A stretch of DNA of 30,430 nt from the NCBI GenBank assembly GCA_964520615.1, contig CAZFNL010000063.1, positions 1 through 30,430 on the forward strand. Direction: 5' to 3'. The notes below the pieces were generated by a model that did not search any database, was not told the origin of the DNA, and worked only from the letters and a program-made list of their open reading frames with translations. Of the stretch, positions 15,398-23,248 are shown piece by piece. Position numbers and translations under genes: made by a program. Numbering within the stretch: position 1 is the first letter of the stretch; every line of letters begins with the position of its first letter. The DNA is from JAMCUI01 sp964520615. GTDB lineage: Bacteria; Patescibacteriota; Microgenomatia; 2-02-FULL-39-11.

Positions 15398-15667
15398 ATG
15401 AAATTCTTGGATAAAAACACTACCGGTTTCATATTCGGTTCATTGGCGGGTCTGGCTCACCTTTTTTGGTCAGCGTTAGTGGGCGCAGGGTTAGCCCAGC
15501 AGTTTTTGGATTTTATCTATTCTATCCATTTTTTGAATAACCCCTTTACAGTATCAGGATTTGATATTGTAAAAGCGATCACATTGGTAGTGGTGACTTT
15601 TGCCTGCGGTTATATCGGGGGATTTGTATTTGCCATCATTTGGAACATGATGGTAGTAAAGAAGTAA
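15398..15667 (+). CDS. small two-helix membrane protein
   Basis: An 89-aa hydrophobic protein of unknown function. It has two or three membrane segments: FIFGSLAGLAHLFWSALVGAG, a central weaker one around FLDFIYSIHFL, and ITLVVVTFACGYIGGFVFAII. A very strong SD, GGAAGGAGGTGA, sits 4 nt before ATG 15398, in contrast to the SD-less genes on either side. No family was recognised. Confidence 0.75.
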   Translation: MKFLDKNTTGFIFGSLAGLAHLFWSALVGAGLAQQFLDFIYSIHFLNNPFTVSGFDIVKAITLVVVTFACGYIGGFVFAIIWNMMVVKK

Positions 15668-15741
15668 AGCTTTCCCACGGATGTCTCATCTGTTGCATTT
15701 ACTATTAAGAAAATGCAGAAGGTGGTTTGTTGTCTAGTGCA

Positions 15742-15747
15742 TATTAT
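15742..15747 (+). promoter_or_regulatory. -10 box of the deacetylase-family gene (leaderless)
   Basis: TATTAT ends 5 nt before ATG 15753; no SD is present. Confidence 0.4.
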
Positions 15748-15752
15748 TAAAC

Positions 15753-16607
15753 ATGACCGTAATATATTCTTCTAAATTCCTGGAATTTGGTGAAGTAGGA
15801 CATCCTGAATCTCCACAAAGGTTAGAACTGATATTTAATGAGTTAAGGGGAACCGGTCTGTTTCATTTTGAAACTCCATCTGCCGCAACAGTATCTGATT
15901 TACTTCGTGTGCATAACATGTCGTTGGTTGAGCAGGTGAAAAGGAATGAGTTTTATAATCCTGATACTCCCAATATAGAAAATATATACTCATTTGCTCT
16001 CCTTTCTGCCGGAGCGGCTTTGAAAGCAGTTTCTCTTCTTGAGGATGGTAGAGAGAAACGTTTTACTTACGCCTTGGCCCGTCCGCCAGGCCATCATGCG
16101 ACAAGGAAAGAATTGGGAGGATTCTGTTATTTCAATAATATCGCAGTGGCATCTGCCAGGCTTTTGGCAGACGGGAAAAAGGTAGCCATACTGGATATTG
16201 ATGTCCATCATGGTAACGGTACAGAAGATATTTTCCGTGGTAAAAAAAACATCATATACGTATCACTGCACCAGTCGCCACTTTATCCCGGTACAGGTCT
16301 TACGCAGAATGACAATTGTTTTAACTTTCCCTTGCCTCCAGGTACAAGTATGGATTCATACATAGAGGCCCTATCTCTGGGATTAAGACAAATAAAAAAA
16401 TTCTCTCCTGATATATTAGGAGTATCTTTAGGATTTGATACCTATGCACAAGATCCTCTGGCGGAGATGAGGCTTTACCGGTCTGATTACCGGATAGTAG
16501 CTGGAATGATAAAAAGACTATTGTTGCCGACTTTTTTTGTACAGGAGGGAGGATATTCCCAAGATGTAGGCAAACTGGCAAGAACTTTTTTTTCTGAGCT
16601 AGTTTAG
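15753..16607 (+). CDS. histone deacetylase superfamily (AcuC/HDAC-like) hydrolase
   Basis: Zinc-dependent deacetylase or deacylase of 284 aa, somewhat short for the family. The substrate could be an acetyl-lysine protein, a polyamine or a small amide. Active-site features are all visible: the His pair in ARPPGHHATR, the zinc ligands in DIDVHHGNGTEDIF, the third-ligand Asp in SLGFDTYAQDPL and the catalytic-type Tyr in QEGGYSQDVG. It begins MTVIYSSKFLEFGEVGHPESPQRL, the typical N-terminal strand and HPE-P-RL motif. Its last 9 bp overlap the convergent orphan gene. Confidence 0.92.
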   Translation: MTVIYSSKFLEFGEVGHPESPQRLELIFNELRGTGLFHFETPSAATVSDLLRVHNMSLVEQVKRNEFYNPDTPNIENIYSFALLSAGAALKAVSLLEDGREKRFTYALARPPGHHATRKELGGFCYFNNIAVASARLLADGKKVAILDIDVHHGNGTEDIFRGKKNIIYVSLHQSPLYPGTGLTQNDNCFNFPLPPGTSMDSYIEALSLGLRQIKKFSPDILGVSLGFDTYAQDPLAEMRLYRSDYRIVAGMIKRLLLPTFFVQEGGYSQDVGKLARTFFSELV

Positions 16608-17201
16608 ACCGGTTTTCTCCCTTACTTCCATCTGCATTGTTGATGTTTCTTTTGTCTTCCAGTTGTATCTTATCGCATGGCCAAGGTTATATACCGCCGC
16701 ATATTTTGCTCTCTCATCTACCGGTTGGTCGGATAGGAGCATAAATTGTTCGATGGCAGAGAAATTTGTGGATAGATGGAGAGGGAGGGTCGCATGCAAG
16801 TGCCAGATGCCGTTGTTGTCAAAATATGTGGGAGTAATTAGGAGCCGATAGAATTCAGGATGCAATGCTACAGGGGTGAATATCTTTATCCTTTCATTAT
16901 CACCAAAATGCATTGCGGGTTTCGTCCAAAACTCTCTTCTTAGAGGATATTGTACGGCAAAGGAAATAGGAATGAGTATACATATATCGTTTATGGAAAA
17001 ATCACCTTTCTTATTAGCTTCATGGACAGTTTTTTGCATGGAATAGGTGACATCATCAAAAGTGCGATAAATTGATGGCATTGGGTACATACCAAGCATA
17101 TTATAATTTTCAGACAAAAGTAGAAAAGTGATGAAAGCCTCTTTTGGGAAATCCGGCTCCAGGGAACAAAACTCATTGTTTTTTCTCTTAACCATAATCA
17201 T
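16599..17201 (-). CDS. conserved-looking protein of unknown function
   Basis: Not recognised. The product is 200 aa, soluble, with no signal peptide or membrane helix. It is rich in aromatics and histidines in its second half (for example IWHLHATLPLHLST), with a C-terminal segment ERAKYAAVYNLGHAIRYNWK. AGGAG lies 7 nt before ATG 17201, so this is an SD-led gene. A second in-frame ATG follows two codons later. The gene is convergent with the deacetylase gene and its 3' end overlaps it by 9 bp. Confidence 0.7.
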   Translation of the reverse strand: MIMVKRKNNEFCSLEPDFPKEAFITFLLLSENYNMLGMYPMPSIYRTFDDVTYSMQKTVHEANKKGDFSINDICILIPISFAVQYPLRREFWTKPAMHFGDNERIKIFTPVALHPEFYRLLITPTYFDNNGIWHLHATLPLHLSTNFSAIEQFMLLSDQPVDERAKYAAVYNLGHAIRYNWKTKETSTMQMEVREKTGLN

Positions 17202-17297
17202 ATTATAGCTCCTAAATTACTTTTTTTGATGATGGAAAATAGAAATGAAAAATGAATAAGGTAAAATATATGATTTGCTTGATAAGGAGGAATATGC

Positions 17298-17903
17298 TTA
17301 TTTGAGTCTCTTATCAGATTTTTTAATGCGTAGGAATTTCAGATATTTAGATGTTTTTTGAATATTTTTTTTCAGTTTTAATAATCTTTCTTCTGATTTA
17401 TTTGAAATGTCTACATTGACTTTGCCACCGCCCCTCTTTATACCAGAAAAGATCTTTTTCTGCTTGGTAAACAGATATTTGAATATATCCTTTTCCACAA
17501 TAAAGCCAATAAGTTTCTCCCTTTTGTCGATGACTGGCAAAATCCGCTTGTTATAAGCCAACATACGTGATAACGCCTTAAAAACGTCGTGGTTTCCGTA
17601 GACCGTATAGACTGTTCTATTCATTACATCCTTAGCCGTCAAATCTATATTGTCTGCCAATTTCTTTTCAACATCATCAAGAGTTGGTGAGGTAGGATAG
17701 AAATCCGTAAAAAACTCTCTGTAGTTTGGGACAAGATTTATTAGTAGGTCTTCAGCTGTGATGATTCCTTGTATTTCGTTTTCTTCATCCAGAACAGGAA
17801 CCATATGTATCTGCTCGTGGGAAATAAGGCTCCATATCCTTTCAATAGGAGTATTGAGGTATACTGTTTTAGGCTTCAATCGCATCAGGTTTTTGACCTT
17901 CAT
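17298..17903 (-). CDS. CBS-domain pair protein
   Basis: A 201-aa protein with two CBS domains in tandem. The first opens VKNLMRLKPKTVYLNTPIER and includes MVPVLDEENEIQGIITAEDLL; the second opens AKDVMNRTVYTVYGNHDVF and includes ILPVIDKREKLIGFIVEKDIF. CBS pairs bind adenosine nucleotides and act as energy or ionic sensors. No catalytic domain is attached. The C-terminal 45 residues form a highly basic tail (KRGGGKVNVD...KKSDKRLK) that could contact nucleic acid or membrane. AGAGGG lies about 8 nt before ATG. Confidence 0.88.
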   Translation of the reverse strand: MKVKNLMRLKPKTVYLNTPIERIWSLISHEQIHMVPVLDEENEIQGIITAEDLLINLVPNYREFFTDFYPTSPTLDDVEKKLADNIDLTAKDVMNRTVYTVYGNHDVFKALSRMLAYNKRILPVIDKREKLIGFIVEKDIFKYLFTKQKKIFSGIKRGGGKVNVDISNKSEERLLKLKKNIQKTSKYLKFLRIKKSDKRLK

Positions 17904-17922
17904 AGATGAAACCCTCTATTAA

Positions 17923-17949
17923 TTTATATTTTAATCGTCATATTGTCAA
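17923..17949 (-). promoter_or_regulatory. promoter of the CBS-domain gene
   Basis: On the minus strand, a perfect TTGACA (17949-17944) and TATAAA (17928-17923) with a 15-nt spacer; TAAATT at 17 nt is an alternative -10. This is a conventional leader promoter, with an SD downstream. Confidence 0.6.
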
Positions 17950-18000
17950 GAGAAATGAGAAGTTTTTGTGGTGGAGTCATATGTTAAAATAAAATTGTAT

Positions 18001-18582
18001 ATGACTCTTGTTTCCTCAAAAATGGTTTCTTTGGGTACAAAAGCCCCGGATTTTCATCTCCATGATGTTTCTTCAGGGAAAATAATTTCATTACAGGACT
18101 TTGTAGAAAAAAAAGCGCTTTTATTGGTTTTCTTATGTGGTCATTGTCCTTATGTTATCCATGTGAAGGCTGGATTAGCAGAGTTAGGGCGTGACTATGG
18201 CGATAAAAGTCTGGTAATAGTTGCGATAAGCAGCAATGATCCTTCATTGCACAGTGAAGATTCCCCAGAATCATTAGCGCAGATGGTCAAGGAGGAAAGT
18301 TTTACGTTTCCGGTACTATACGATGAGACTCAAGAAGTGGCCAAAGCTTACAGTGCCGCATGCACTCCTGACCCCTTCCTGTTTGATGAAGATAGGCGCC
18401 TGGTATATCGTGGACAACTTGATGATAGTAGGCCTGGAAATGGTGTCCCCGTTACGGGGAAAGATATCAGAAATGCTATTGATGCAGTATTATCCGGTAG
18501 AAAGGTATCAACAATGCAGAAACCAAGTATAGGATGCAGCATTAAGTGGAAACCGAGTAACGAGCCGAATTATTTCAAATAG
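18001..18582 (+). CDS. thioredoxin-fold redoxin (AhpC/TSA-like)
   Basis: A 193-aa redox protein of the peroxiredoxin-like/thiol-disulfide class. Core features are GTKAPDFHLHDV, the active site LCGHCPYV (CxxC with CPY following), and the strand VIVAISSNDP. The conserved sequence CTPDPFLFDEDRRLVYRGQLDDSRP is typical of the PRX_like1 group. The start may be ATG 18001 or ATG 18022 (MVSLGTKAPDF). The 18001 codon is about 10 nt after an extended -10 TGTTAAAAT, again suggesting a very short leader. No signal peptide, so cytosolic. Confidence 0.85.
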   Translation: MTLVSSKMVSLGTKAPDFHLHDVSSGKIISLQDFVEKKALLLVFLCGHCPYVIHVKAGLAELGRDYGDKSLVIVAISSNDPSLHSEDSPESLAQMVKEESFTFPVLYDETQEVAKAYSAACTPDPFLFDEDRRLVYRGQLDDSRPGNGVPVTGKDIRNAIDAVLSGRKVSTMQKPSIGCSIKWKPSNEPNYFK

Positions 18583-18587
18583 AATCC

Positions 18588-18700
18588 TGATTTTCGTATT
18601 TTGCCGCATCTTCGGGTCTTAGCCAGAAGTTGTGGATGATGGTGAGAGGATTATATTATTCTTGATTTTCGTATTTTGCCGCATCTTCGGGTCTTAGCCA
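18588..18700 (+). repeat. 38-bp perfect direct repeat at the 3' end of the zinc-ribbon gene
   Basis: A 38-bp sequence at 18588-18625 (TGATTTTCGTATTTTGCCGC...AGCCA) recurs identically at 18663-18700, 75 bp apart start to start. The second copy is the coding 3' end of the minus-strand zinc-ribbon gene (encoding LRPEDAAKYENQ). The first copy is downstream of its stop. It looks like a recent partial gene-end duplication. Confidence 0.9.
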
Positions 18701-19174
18701 TTGTACATATGTGCAGCCTGTGGCTTCCCGCTTTATCTTATCCCAGCCGGCAGTTGAACATTTTTTCATCTTTTTACCCTTAGCGGTGGTATAAAAAACC
18801 AGTTTTGCGCCGCACTCTGGACATTTTTCGTCAAGTTCTATGGATGTGCCTGTGATCCATTGCACATAGTCGCAACCAGTGGGTTTGCGGTTTTCACTAT
18901 CCCATCCTGCTGTAGAGCATTTCTTCAACTTTTTGCCGAATCTGGTAACTGCAAGCAAGAGCGGCTCTCCACACTTGGGACATTTCTCGTTTAGTGTTTT
19001 TGGCTCAATCGGGAACCATTTGACAAATGTGCAACCTTCAGTTTTTCTGGTTTGCGGGTCATATTTGCCTGCGCTGCACCTTTGCAATTTGCGGCCAGTA
19101 GGCGTGGTCACAATTTCTCCAAGAGGTTCGCCGCATTTGGGACAGATATCTTCAGGATTGGGTGTGTCGCTCAT
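18656..19174 (-). CDS. triple topoisomerase-type zinc-ribbon protein
   Basis: A 172-aa protein starting MSDTPNPEDICPKCGEP. It consists of three tandem repeats, each with a CPxCG knuckle, a basic strand ending (K/Q)RCS or KKCS, and a final GC-(D/T)-(F/Y)-VQW motif. This is the zf-C4 ribbon found at the C-terminus of bacterial topoisomerase I. Here the ribbons stand alone, so the protein is likely a nucleic-acid-binding accessory. The frame extends upstream to 19252 but that part is not conserved-looking. TATACA lies 5 nt before ATG 19174. The gene is divergent from the DUF2130 gene. Confidence 0.85.
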   Translation of the reverse strand: MSDTPNPEDICPKCGEPLGEIVTTPTGRKLQRCSAGKYDPQTRKTEGCTFVKWFPIEPKTLNEKCPKCGEPLLLAVTRFGKKLKKCSTAGWDSENRKPTGCDYVQWITGTSIELDEKCPECGAKLVFYTTAKGKKMKKCSTAGWDKIKREATGCTYVQWLRPEDAAKYENQE

Positions 19175-19238
19175 ATAAATGTATATTATATATTTTGTTT
19201 GAAAAAAAGCTGAAAGTAAAGAGCGAGTTTTTTTATAG

Positions 19239-19244
19239 TATAAT
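19239..19244 (+). promoter_or_regulatory. -10 box of the DUF2130 gene
   Basis: TATAAT ends 9 nt before ATG 19254, giving a leader of about 2 nt at most. No SD is visible. Confidence 0.5.
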
Positions 19245-19253
19245 GTCTGCATT

Positions 19254-20432
19254 ATGAATGACCAGATAATTTGTCCCTACTGTAAACACACAATTCCTCT
19301 GACCGAAGCTTTATCCCACCAGATTCAGGAGAAATATCAGAAGTTTTACCGCCAGAGGCTGGCTGAAGAAAAGACAAAAATTGAAGAAGCATTAAAAGAA
19401 GAAATAGGCAGGAGGCTGAAAAGTGAGATGGAAATCGAGATGAAGGATAAAGGCAATGAAGTGGAAGAACTGAGGAAACAGAATAAAAGTTTATCTGACC
19501 AGCTTTTGGAAATAAATAAACTCATGAGGACATTAAAGTCGGAGAACGAGCAAAGTAGACTGGAGATGGAAAAAAGGATTGTCAACCAGGAAGAGAAGAT
19601 AAGACTTGAGGAAAATAAAAGGGCAAATGAAGAGTATAAACTCAAAATCCTTGAGAAAGATAAGAAACTTGATGACGCTCTGAAGATGGTAGAGGAATAT
19701 AAAAGAAAGTTAGAGCAGGGTTCACAGCAACTACAGGGTGAAGTATTGGAGTTGGAGCTTGAAAATATATTAAAGCGCGAATATCCATACGACGAGATTT
19801 TACCTGTGGCAAAAGGAGTAAGAGGAGCTGATGTACTGCAGAAAGTGCGAGCCAACAATGGTCGGGATTGCGGAGCAATTGTTTGGGAGTCCAAAAGGAC
19901 AAAAGCCTGGAACAATGATTGGATAGTCAAACTGAAAGAAGATCAGAGGGAAGCCAAGGCAGAAATAGCCGTCATTATCACTCAGATATTGCCAGACGGC
20001 ATAAACAATTTCGGGATCATAAACAATGTCTGGGTTGGTAATTTTGAGTCTATTTGCGGGTTATCCCTTGTACTTCGCCGGTCGCTTCTAGAGATTGCCT
20101 CCGCAAAATACGCCAATATTAATAGGCAAAGCAAGATGGATATACTTTATAAATATTTCACCGGAGTGGAATTCAAGCAGAGGCTTGAAGCAGTTTTGGA
20201 ATCATATGATGCGATGAAGGATGATCTTGAAAAAGAAAAGCGCTGGTTTACACTAAAGTGGGCCAAACAGGATAAGAATATCCGCAAAGTTTTCGATAAT
20301 CTCTCGGGTATGTATGGTGATTTGCAAGGCATGTTGGGCAAGACGCTGCCGGAAGTTAAAGGATTGGATATGCTGCCGTCACCCGATGGGGGAAAAACTA
20401 AAGAGACTAATCAGACTAACCTTGAATTATAG
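19254..20432 (+). CDS. DUF2130 domain protein (zinc finger, coiled coil, nuclease-like domain)
   Basis: A 392-aa protein. Residues 5-15 hold a small zinc knuckle, ICPYCKHTI. Residues about 20-165 are a long charged coiled coil. The conserved domain follows, with LELENILKREYPYDEILPV, GVRGADVLQKV, IVWESKRTKAWNNDWIVKL and DQREAKAEIAVIITQ. The arrangement E...D...E-x-K resembles a PD-(D/E)XK nuclease fold, so a DNA-end or structural nuclease role is plausible but unproven. The C-terminus has a second helical part and a polar tail. Confidence 0.87.
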   Translation: MNDQIICPYCKHTIPLTEALSHQIQEKYQKFYRQRLAEEKTKIEEALKEEIGRRLKSEMEIEMKDKGNEVEELRKQNKSLSDQLLEINKLMRTLKSENEQSRLEMEKRIVNQEEKIRLEENKRANEEYKLKILEKDKKLDDALKMVEEYKRKLEQGSQQLQGEVLELELENILKREYPYDEILPVAKGVRGADVLQKVRANNGRDCGAIVWESKRTKAWNNDWIVKLKEDQREAKAEIAVIITQILPDGINNFGIINNVWVGNFESICGLSLVLRRSLLEIASAKYANINRQSKMDILYKYFTGVEFKQRLEAVLESYDAMKDDLEKEKRWFTLKWAKQDKNIRKVFDNLSGMYGDLQGMLGKTLPEVKGLDMLPSPDGGKTKETNQTNLEL

Positions 20433-20473
20433 TTTCTCAGGTCATTTTAATATTCATATGGTAAGCTAATTCA

Positions 20474-20950
20474 ATGAAATTGAACGTTGGTCAAAAAGCT
20501 CCGGAATTCAATCTTTCCGATCGTGACGGAGAAATTCACAGACTTTCGGATTATAAGGGAGAATGGCTATTGATCTATTTTTATCCGAAAGATGATACTC
20601 CTGGCTGTACTGTTGAAGCATGTATACTTCGGGATAACTTTCCGGAATTTGAAAAGCTTGGTGTCAGGGTAGTAGGGATAAGTACAGACTCAACAGGAAG
20701 TCATGCTAAATTCTCGGATAAATACAAACTGCCGTTTACGCTACTTTCCGATACGGAAAAAAAGACAGTCAGGAACTATGATGTTTGGGGACCCAAAAAA
20801 TTTATGGGAAAGGAATTTTTAGGTACTAAAAGAACTTCATTTTTGGTAAATCCTGATGGAGGAATTGCCAAAATTTATGAGAGCGTTCAGCCTAAGATTC
20901 ATGCTTCTGAAGTACTTAAGGATGTCGCTTCTCTGAAAGGAAAAGAATAA
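20474..20950 (+). CDS. bcp: Peroxiredoxin Q / bacterioferritin comigratory protein
   Basis: Thiol peroxidase of 158 aa that reduces hydroperoxides at the expense of thioredoxin-like donors. It has the N-terminal VGQKAPEFNLSD, the active-site segment FYPKDDTPGCTVEACILRD with peroxidatic Cys45 and the second Cys50 typical of the alpha2 resolving-Cys type, the GISTDS strand, FLGTKRTSFLVNPDG, and a C-terminal helix. All core residues are intact. ATG 20474 has no SD. Weak -10-like sequences are present upstream. Confidence 0.95.
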   Translation: MKLNVGQKAPEFNLSDRDGEIHRLSDYKGEWLLIYFYPKDDTPGCTVEACILRDNFPEFEKLGVRVVGISTDSTGSHAKFSDKYKLPFTLLSDTEKKTVRNYDVWGPKKFMGKEFLGTKRTSFLVNPDGGIAKIYESVQPKIHASEVLKDVASLKGKE

Positions 20951-20980
20951 TCCCCTATATTTTTATAATAATTTCCTCGA

Positions 20981-22231
20981 ATGGTAAAATATACCTTTAA
21001 TATGACTAAAAAATTTTTCATTAAGACTTTCGGATGTGCACAAAATGAGTCTGATTCTGAAAGAATTGCTTCAATGCTAGTGAATAGAGGAATGGAGGAG
21101 ACAAAGGATATTTCACTGGCCCATCATGTTGTCATAAATACATGCATGATAAGAGAAATGGCGGAGAATAGAGTATATGGCACGGTTTACAATCTGACGA
21201 AGAAAAAATTGGCAAGCGGACTGCCAGAAAAAATTGTAGTGACAGGCTGCATGGTGGGGATGGCGGCAAGGGATAAGACCGGTAAATTTATGCGTCTTAT
21301 AAGAAAGCGGATGCCCAAAGTGGATGAATTTCTACCTATTGAAGAAGTAGGTTTTGACCATTCGCCGTTGCGGCAGGATTCAAAGAACGCTTGGGTGCCG
21401 ATTTCAAACGGTTGTAACAATTTCTGTACGTTTTGCGTCGTACCTTTTACCAGGGGGAGGGAGATAAGCAGATCCTTCCAGGATATTCTTGATGAATGTA
21501 GGAAATTGGCAAGTGAAGGTTATACCCAGATTACTCTTTTGGGAATGAATGTGAATTCTTACGGGGCAGATCTTGTGGTAGGCGAAGATAATATACAGGT
21601 CATGCGCGATATCAATAAAAAATATTTCGAGGGAAGAAAAGCAGTTTTAGCATCAAAAGGTTATAAGTTACCTGATGGCAGAATAGTAAAGCCGGTAATG
21701 GTGAAACATCTCAACCGTTTGCGTATCCCCACTCTTTTTCCATATCTTCTAGAGGATATTTGTAAGATTACCGGTATAGAAAAGATAGATTTTATCTCTT
21801 CAAACCCATGGGATTTTTCCGAGGAGCTTATTGATGTAATCGCCAGAAATAAGAAAATTACAAGGGATATACATCTACCGGTCCAGTCAGGGAGCGATAC
21901 AGTACTTAAAAGAATGAATCGTTGGTATGATAAAGATACTTATTTGGGACTTATAAAAAGGATGAAAAAGAAAATCTCATATGTCAGATTTTCCACAGAT
22001 ATCATAGTAGGATTTTGTGGAGAAACTGAAAAAGAATTTCTAGAAACAGTAGAACTAGCAAAAAAAGTAGGTTTTTACAAAGCATACCTTGCCATGTATT
22101 CCGACAGGCACATGACGGCAGCGCATAAGGTTTTCAAGGATGATGTTCCACATAAGATAAAGAAAAAAAGATGGCAGATATTGGAGGAACTTATAAACAA
22201 ACCCAACCTCCCCAAAAGATACAGGAATTGA
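20981..22231 (+). CDS. miaB: tRNA-2-methylthio-N6-dimethylallyladenosine synthase (MiaB-like), TRAM domain absent
   Basis: Radical-SAM methylthiotransferase acting on i6A37 of tRNA. The N-terminal UPF0004 domain has its three cluster cysteines in FGCAQNESD, NTCMIRE and TGCMVG. The radical-SAM cluster is CNNFCTFC. The stretch LLGMNVNSYG is followed by an insertion of about 40-45 residues before FPYLLEDIC. The protein ends soon after YSDRHMTAAHKVF, at IKKKRWQILEELINKP, where other MiaBs continue into the TRAM domain. The 3' end lies 14 bp from the convergent CDF gene, so the TRAM is missing rather than frameshifted nearby. ATG 21002 (MTKKFF) is an alternative start. Confidence 0.93.
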   Translation: MVKYTFNMTKKFFIKTFGCAQNESDSERIASMLVNRGMEETKDISLAHHVVINTCMIREMAENRVYGTVYNLTKKKLASGLPEKIVVTGCMVGMAARDKTGKFMRLIRKRMPKVDEFLPIEEVGFDHSPLRQDSKNAWVPISNGCNNFCTFCVVPFTRGREISRSFQDILDECRKLASEGYTQITLLGMNVNSYGADLVVGEDNIQVMRDINKKYFEGRKAVLASKGYKLPDGRIVKPVMVKHLNRLRIPTLFPYLLEDICKITGIEKIDFISSNPWDFSEELIDVIARNKKITRDIHLPVQSGSDTVLKRMNRWYDKDTYLGLIKRMKKKISYVRFSTDIIVGFCGETEKEFLETVELAKKVGFYKAYLAMYSDRHMTAAHKVFKDDVPHKIKKKRWQILEELINKPNLPKRYRN

Positions 22232-22245
22232 GTCCAATCCTTATT

Positions 22246-23202
22246 TCATTTGATCAGAATATTTTCCGGTATCTTTTCAATTATTACCTCTTCTTTGACT
22301 AGCGGCGAGTTTAAGTCTATCTGTACTGATTGTACTTCGGGTATATCGCTAGTGACCGCTTTTTTTACATGATCAAGCACATTTTCTATTTGCGTCGTAT
22401 TCAGGTTTTTTTTGATATCCAAATCAAGGTCTACCAGGATTTTTTCTGTACCGGTGTAGATAGCGGCAAGATGATTTATGGCGATAACCTCAGGAATTTT
22501 GGTGACAGATTCCCTGATTTTGATGATTATTGCTTTGGGGACTGCCATTCCCGCAATCAGGTTTCTAGTTTGGTAGGTAAGTATCAGGGTAAAAACTACC
22601 ATGAGTATACCTATGAAAATTGCACCTAGTCCGTCAAAGACAAGTATCCCAGTTAAGTCATACAATGCAATTGCTGCCAGTCCGGCAAAAGCAGATAATG
22701 TTCCGAGAAGGTCCTTTATGAGAGTAGTTTTGACCAATTGTTTACCGGACACCTTAAACACATGTATCAGGTTTGTGCCTGGAATGTGGAGTTTCTTAAC
22801 ACTCTGCATGAGTGAATAGCTGTTAGTGATGACGGAAAATAAAAGAATTCCAAGTGCCAGCCATTTATTGTGGATTATTTCAGGGGCTTTAGTTTGCGAA
22901 TATCCACGCCAAAGGGATAAACCGCTTCCCAAGAAAAGCATCACCATAGATGAAAGAAGCGACCAGAAAAATACTTCCCTGGTGTAGCCGAAAGGATGGG
23001 AAGGGTCTTTTGGTTTGTTGGCCCTGCGGTATCCGATTATTAGAAGGTATGAGCCTAAGGCGTCAGTGACTCCTTGCACCATTTCTGCAAAGATGACCGC
23101 GCTTCCTGTAATCACCGCAACAAAAATATTTGTAACGACGTCCAGAATATCAACAAAGAAAGAAATGAAGAGTACTCTTTTGGTAGTGACTTTGGTTTGC
23201 AT
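22246..23202 (-). CDS. cation diffusion facilitator family transporter with altered metal site
   Basis: A 318-aa membrane protein with the CDF layout: six membrane helices, then a cytosolic dimerisation domain (about residues 225-318, including PEVIAINHLAAIYTGTEKILVDLDLDI). The family motif is seen as FAEMVQGVTDALGSYLL followed by DPSHPFGYTREVFF. In TM2 the usual Asp/His four residues before the Asp is Gln43. In TM5 the usual HxxxD reads DLLGT. ATG 23202 is used; the frame extends to TTG 23298 but overlaps miaA. Upstream TTGCTT-17-TATGCT gives a possible near-leaderless promoter. Confidence 0.87.
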   Translation of the reverse strand: MQTKVTTKRVLFISFFVDILDVVTNIFVAVITGSAVIFAEMVQGVTDALGSYLLIIGYRRANKPKDPSHPFGYTREVFFWSLLSSMVMLFLGSGLSLWRGYSQTKAPEIIHNKWLALGILLFSVITNSYSLMQSVKKLHIPGTNLIHVFKVSGKQLVKTTLIKDLLGTLSAFAGLAAIALYDLTGILVFDGLGAIFIGILMVVFTLILTYQTRNLIAGMAVPKAIIIKIRESVTKIPEVIAINHLAAIYTGTEKILVDLDLDIKKNLNTTQIENVLDHVKKAVTSDIPEVQSVQIDLNSPLVKEEVIIEKIPENILIK

Positions 23203-23248
23203 TAGAATATAAGCATACCAAGAGAAGAGTCTTGAAGCAATAAATGTT

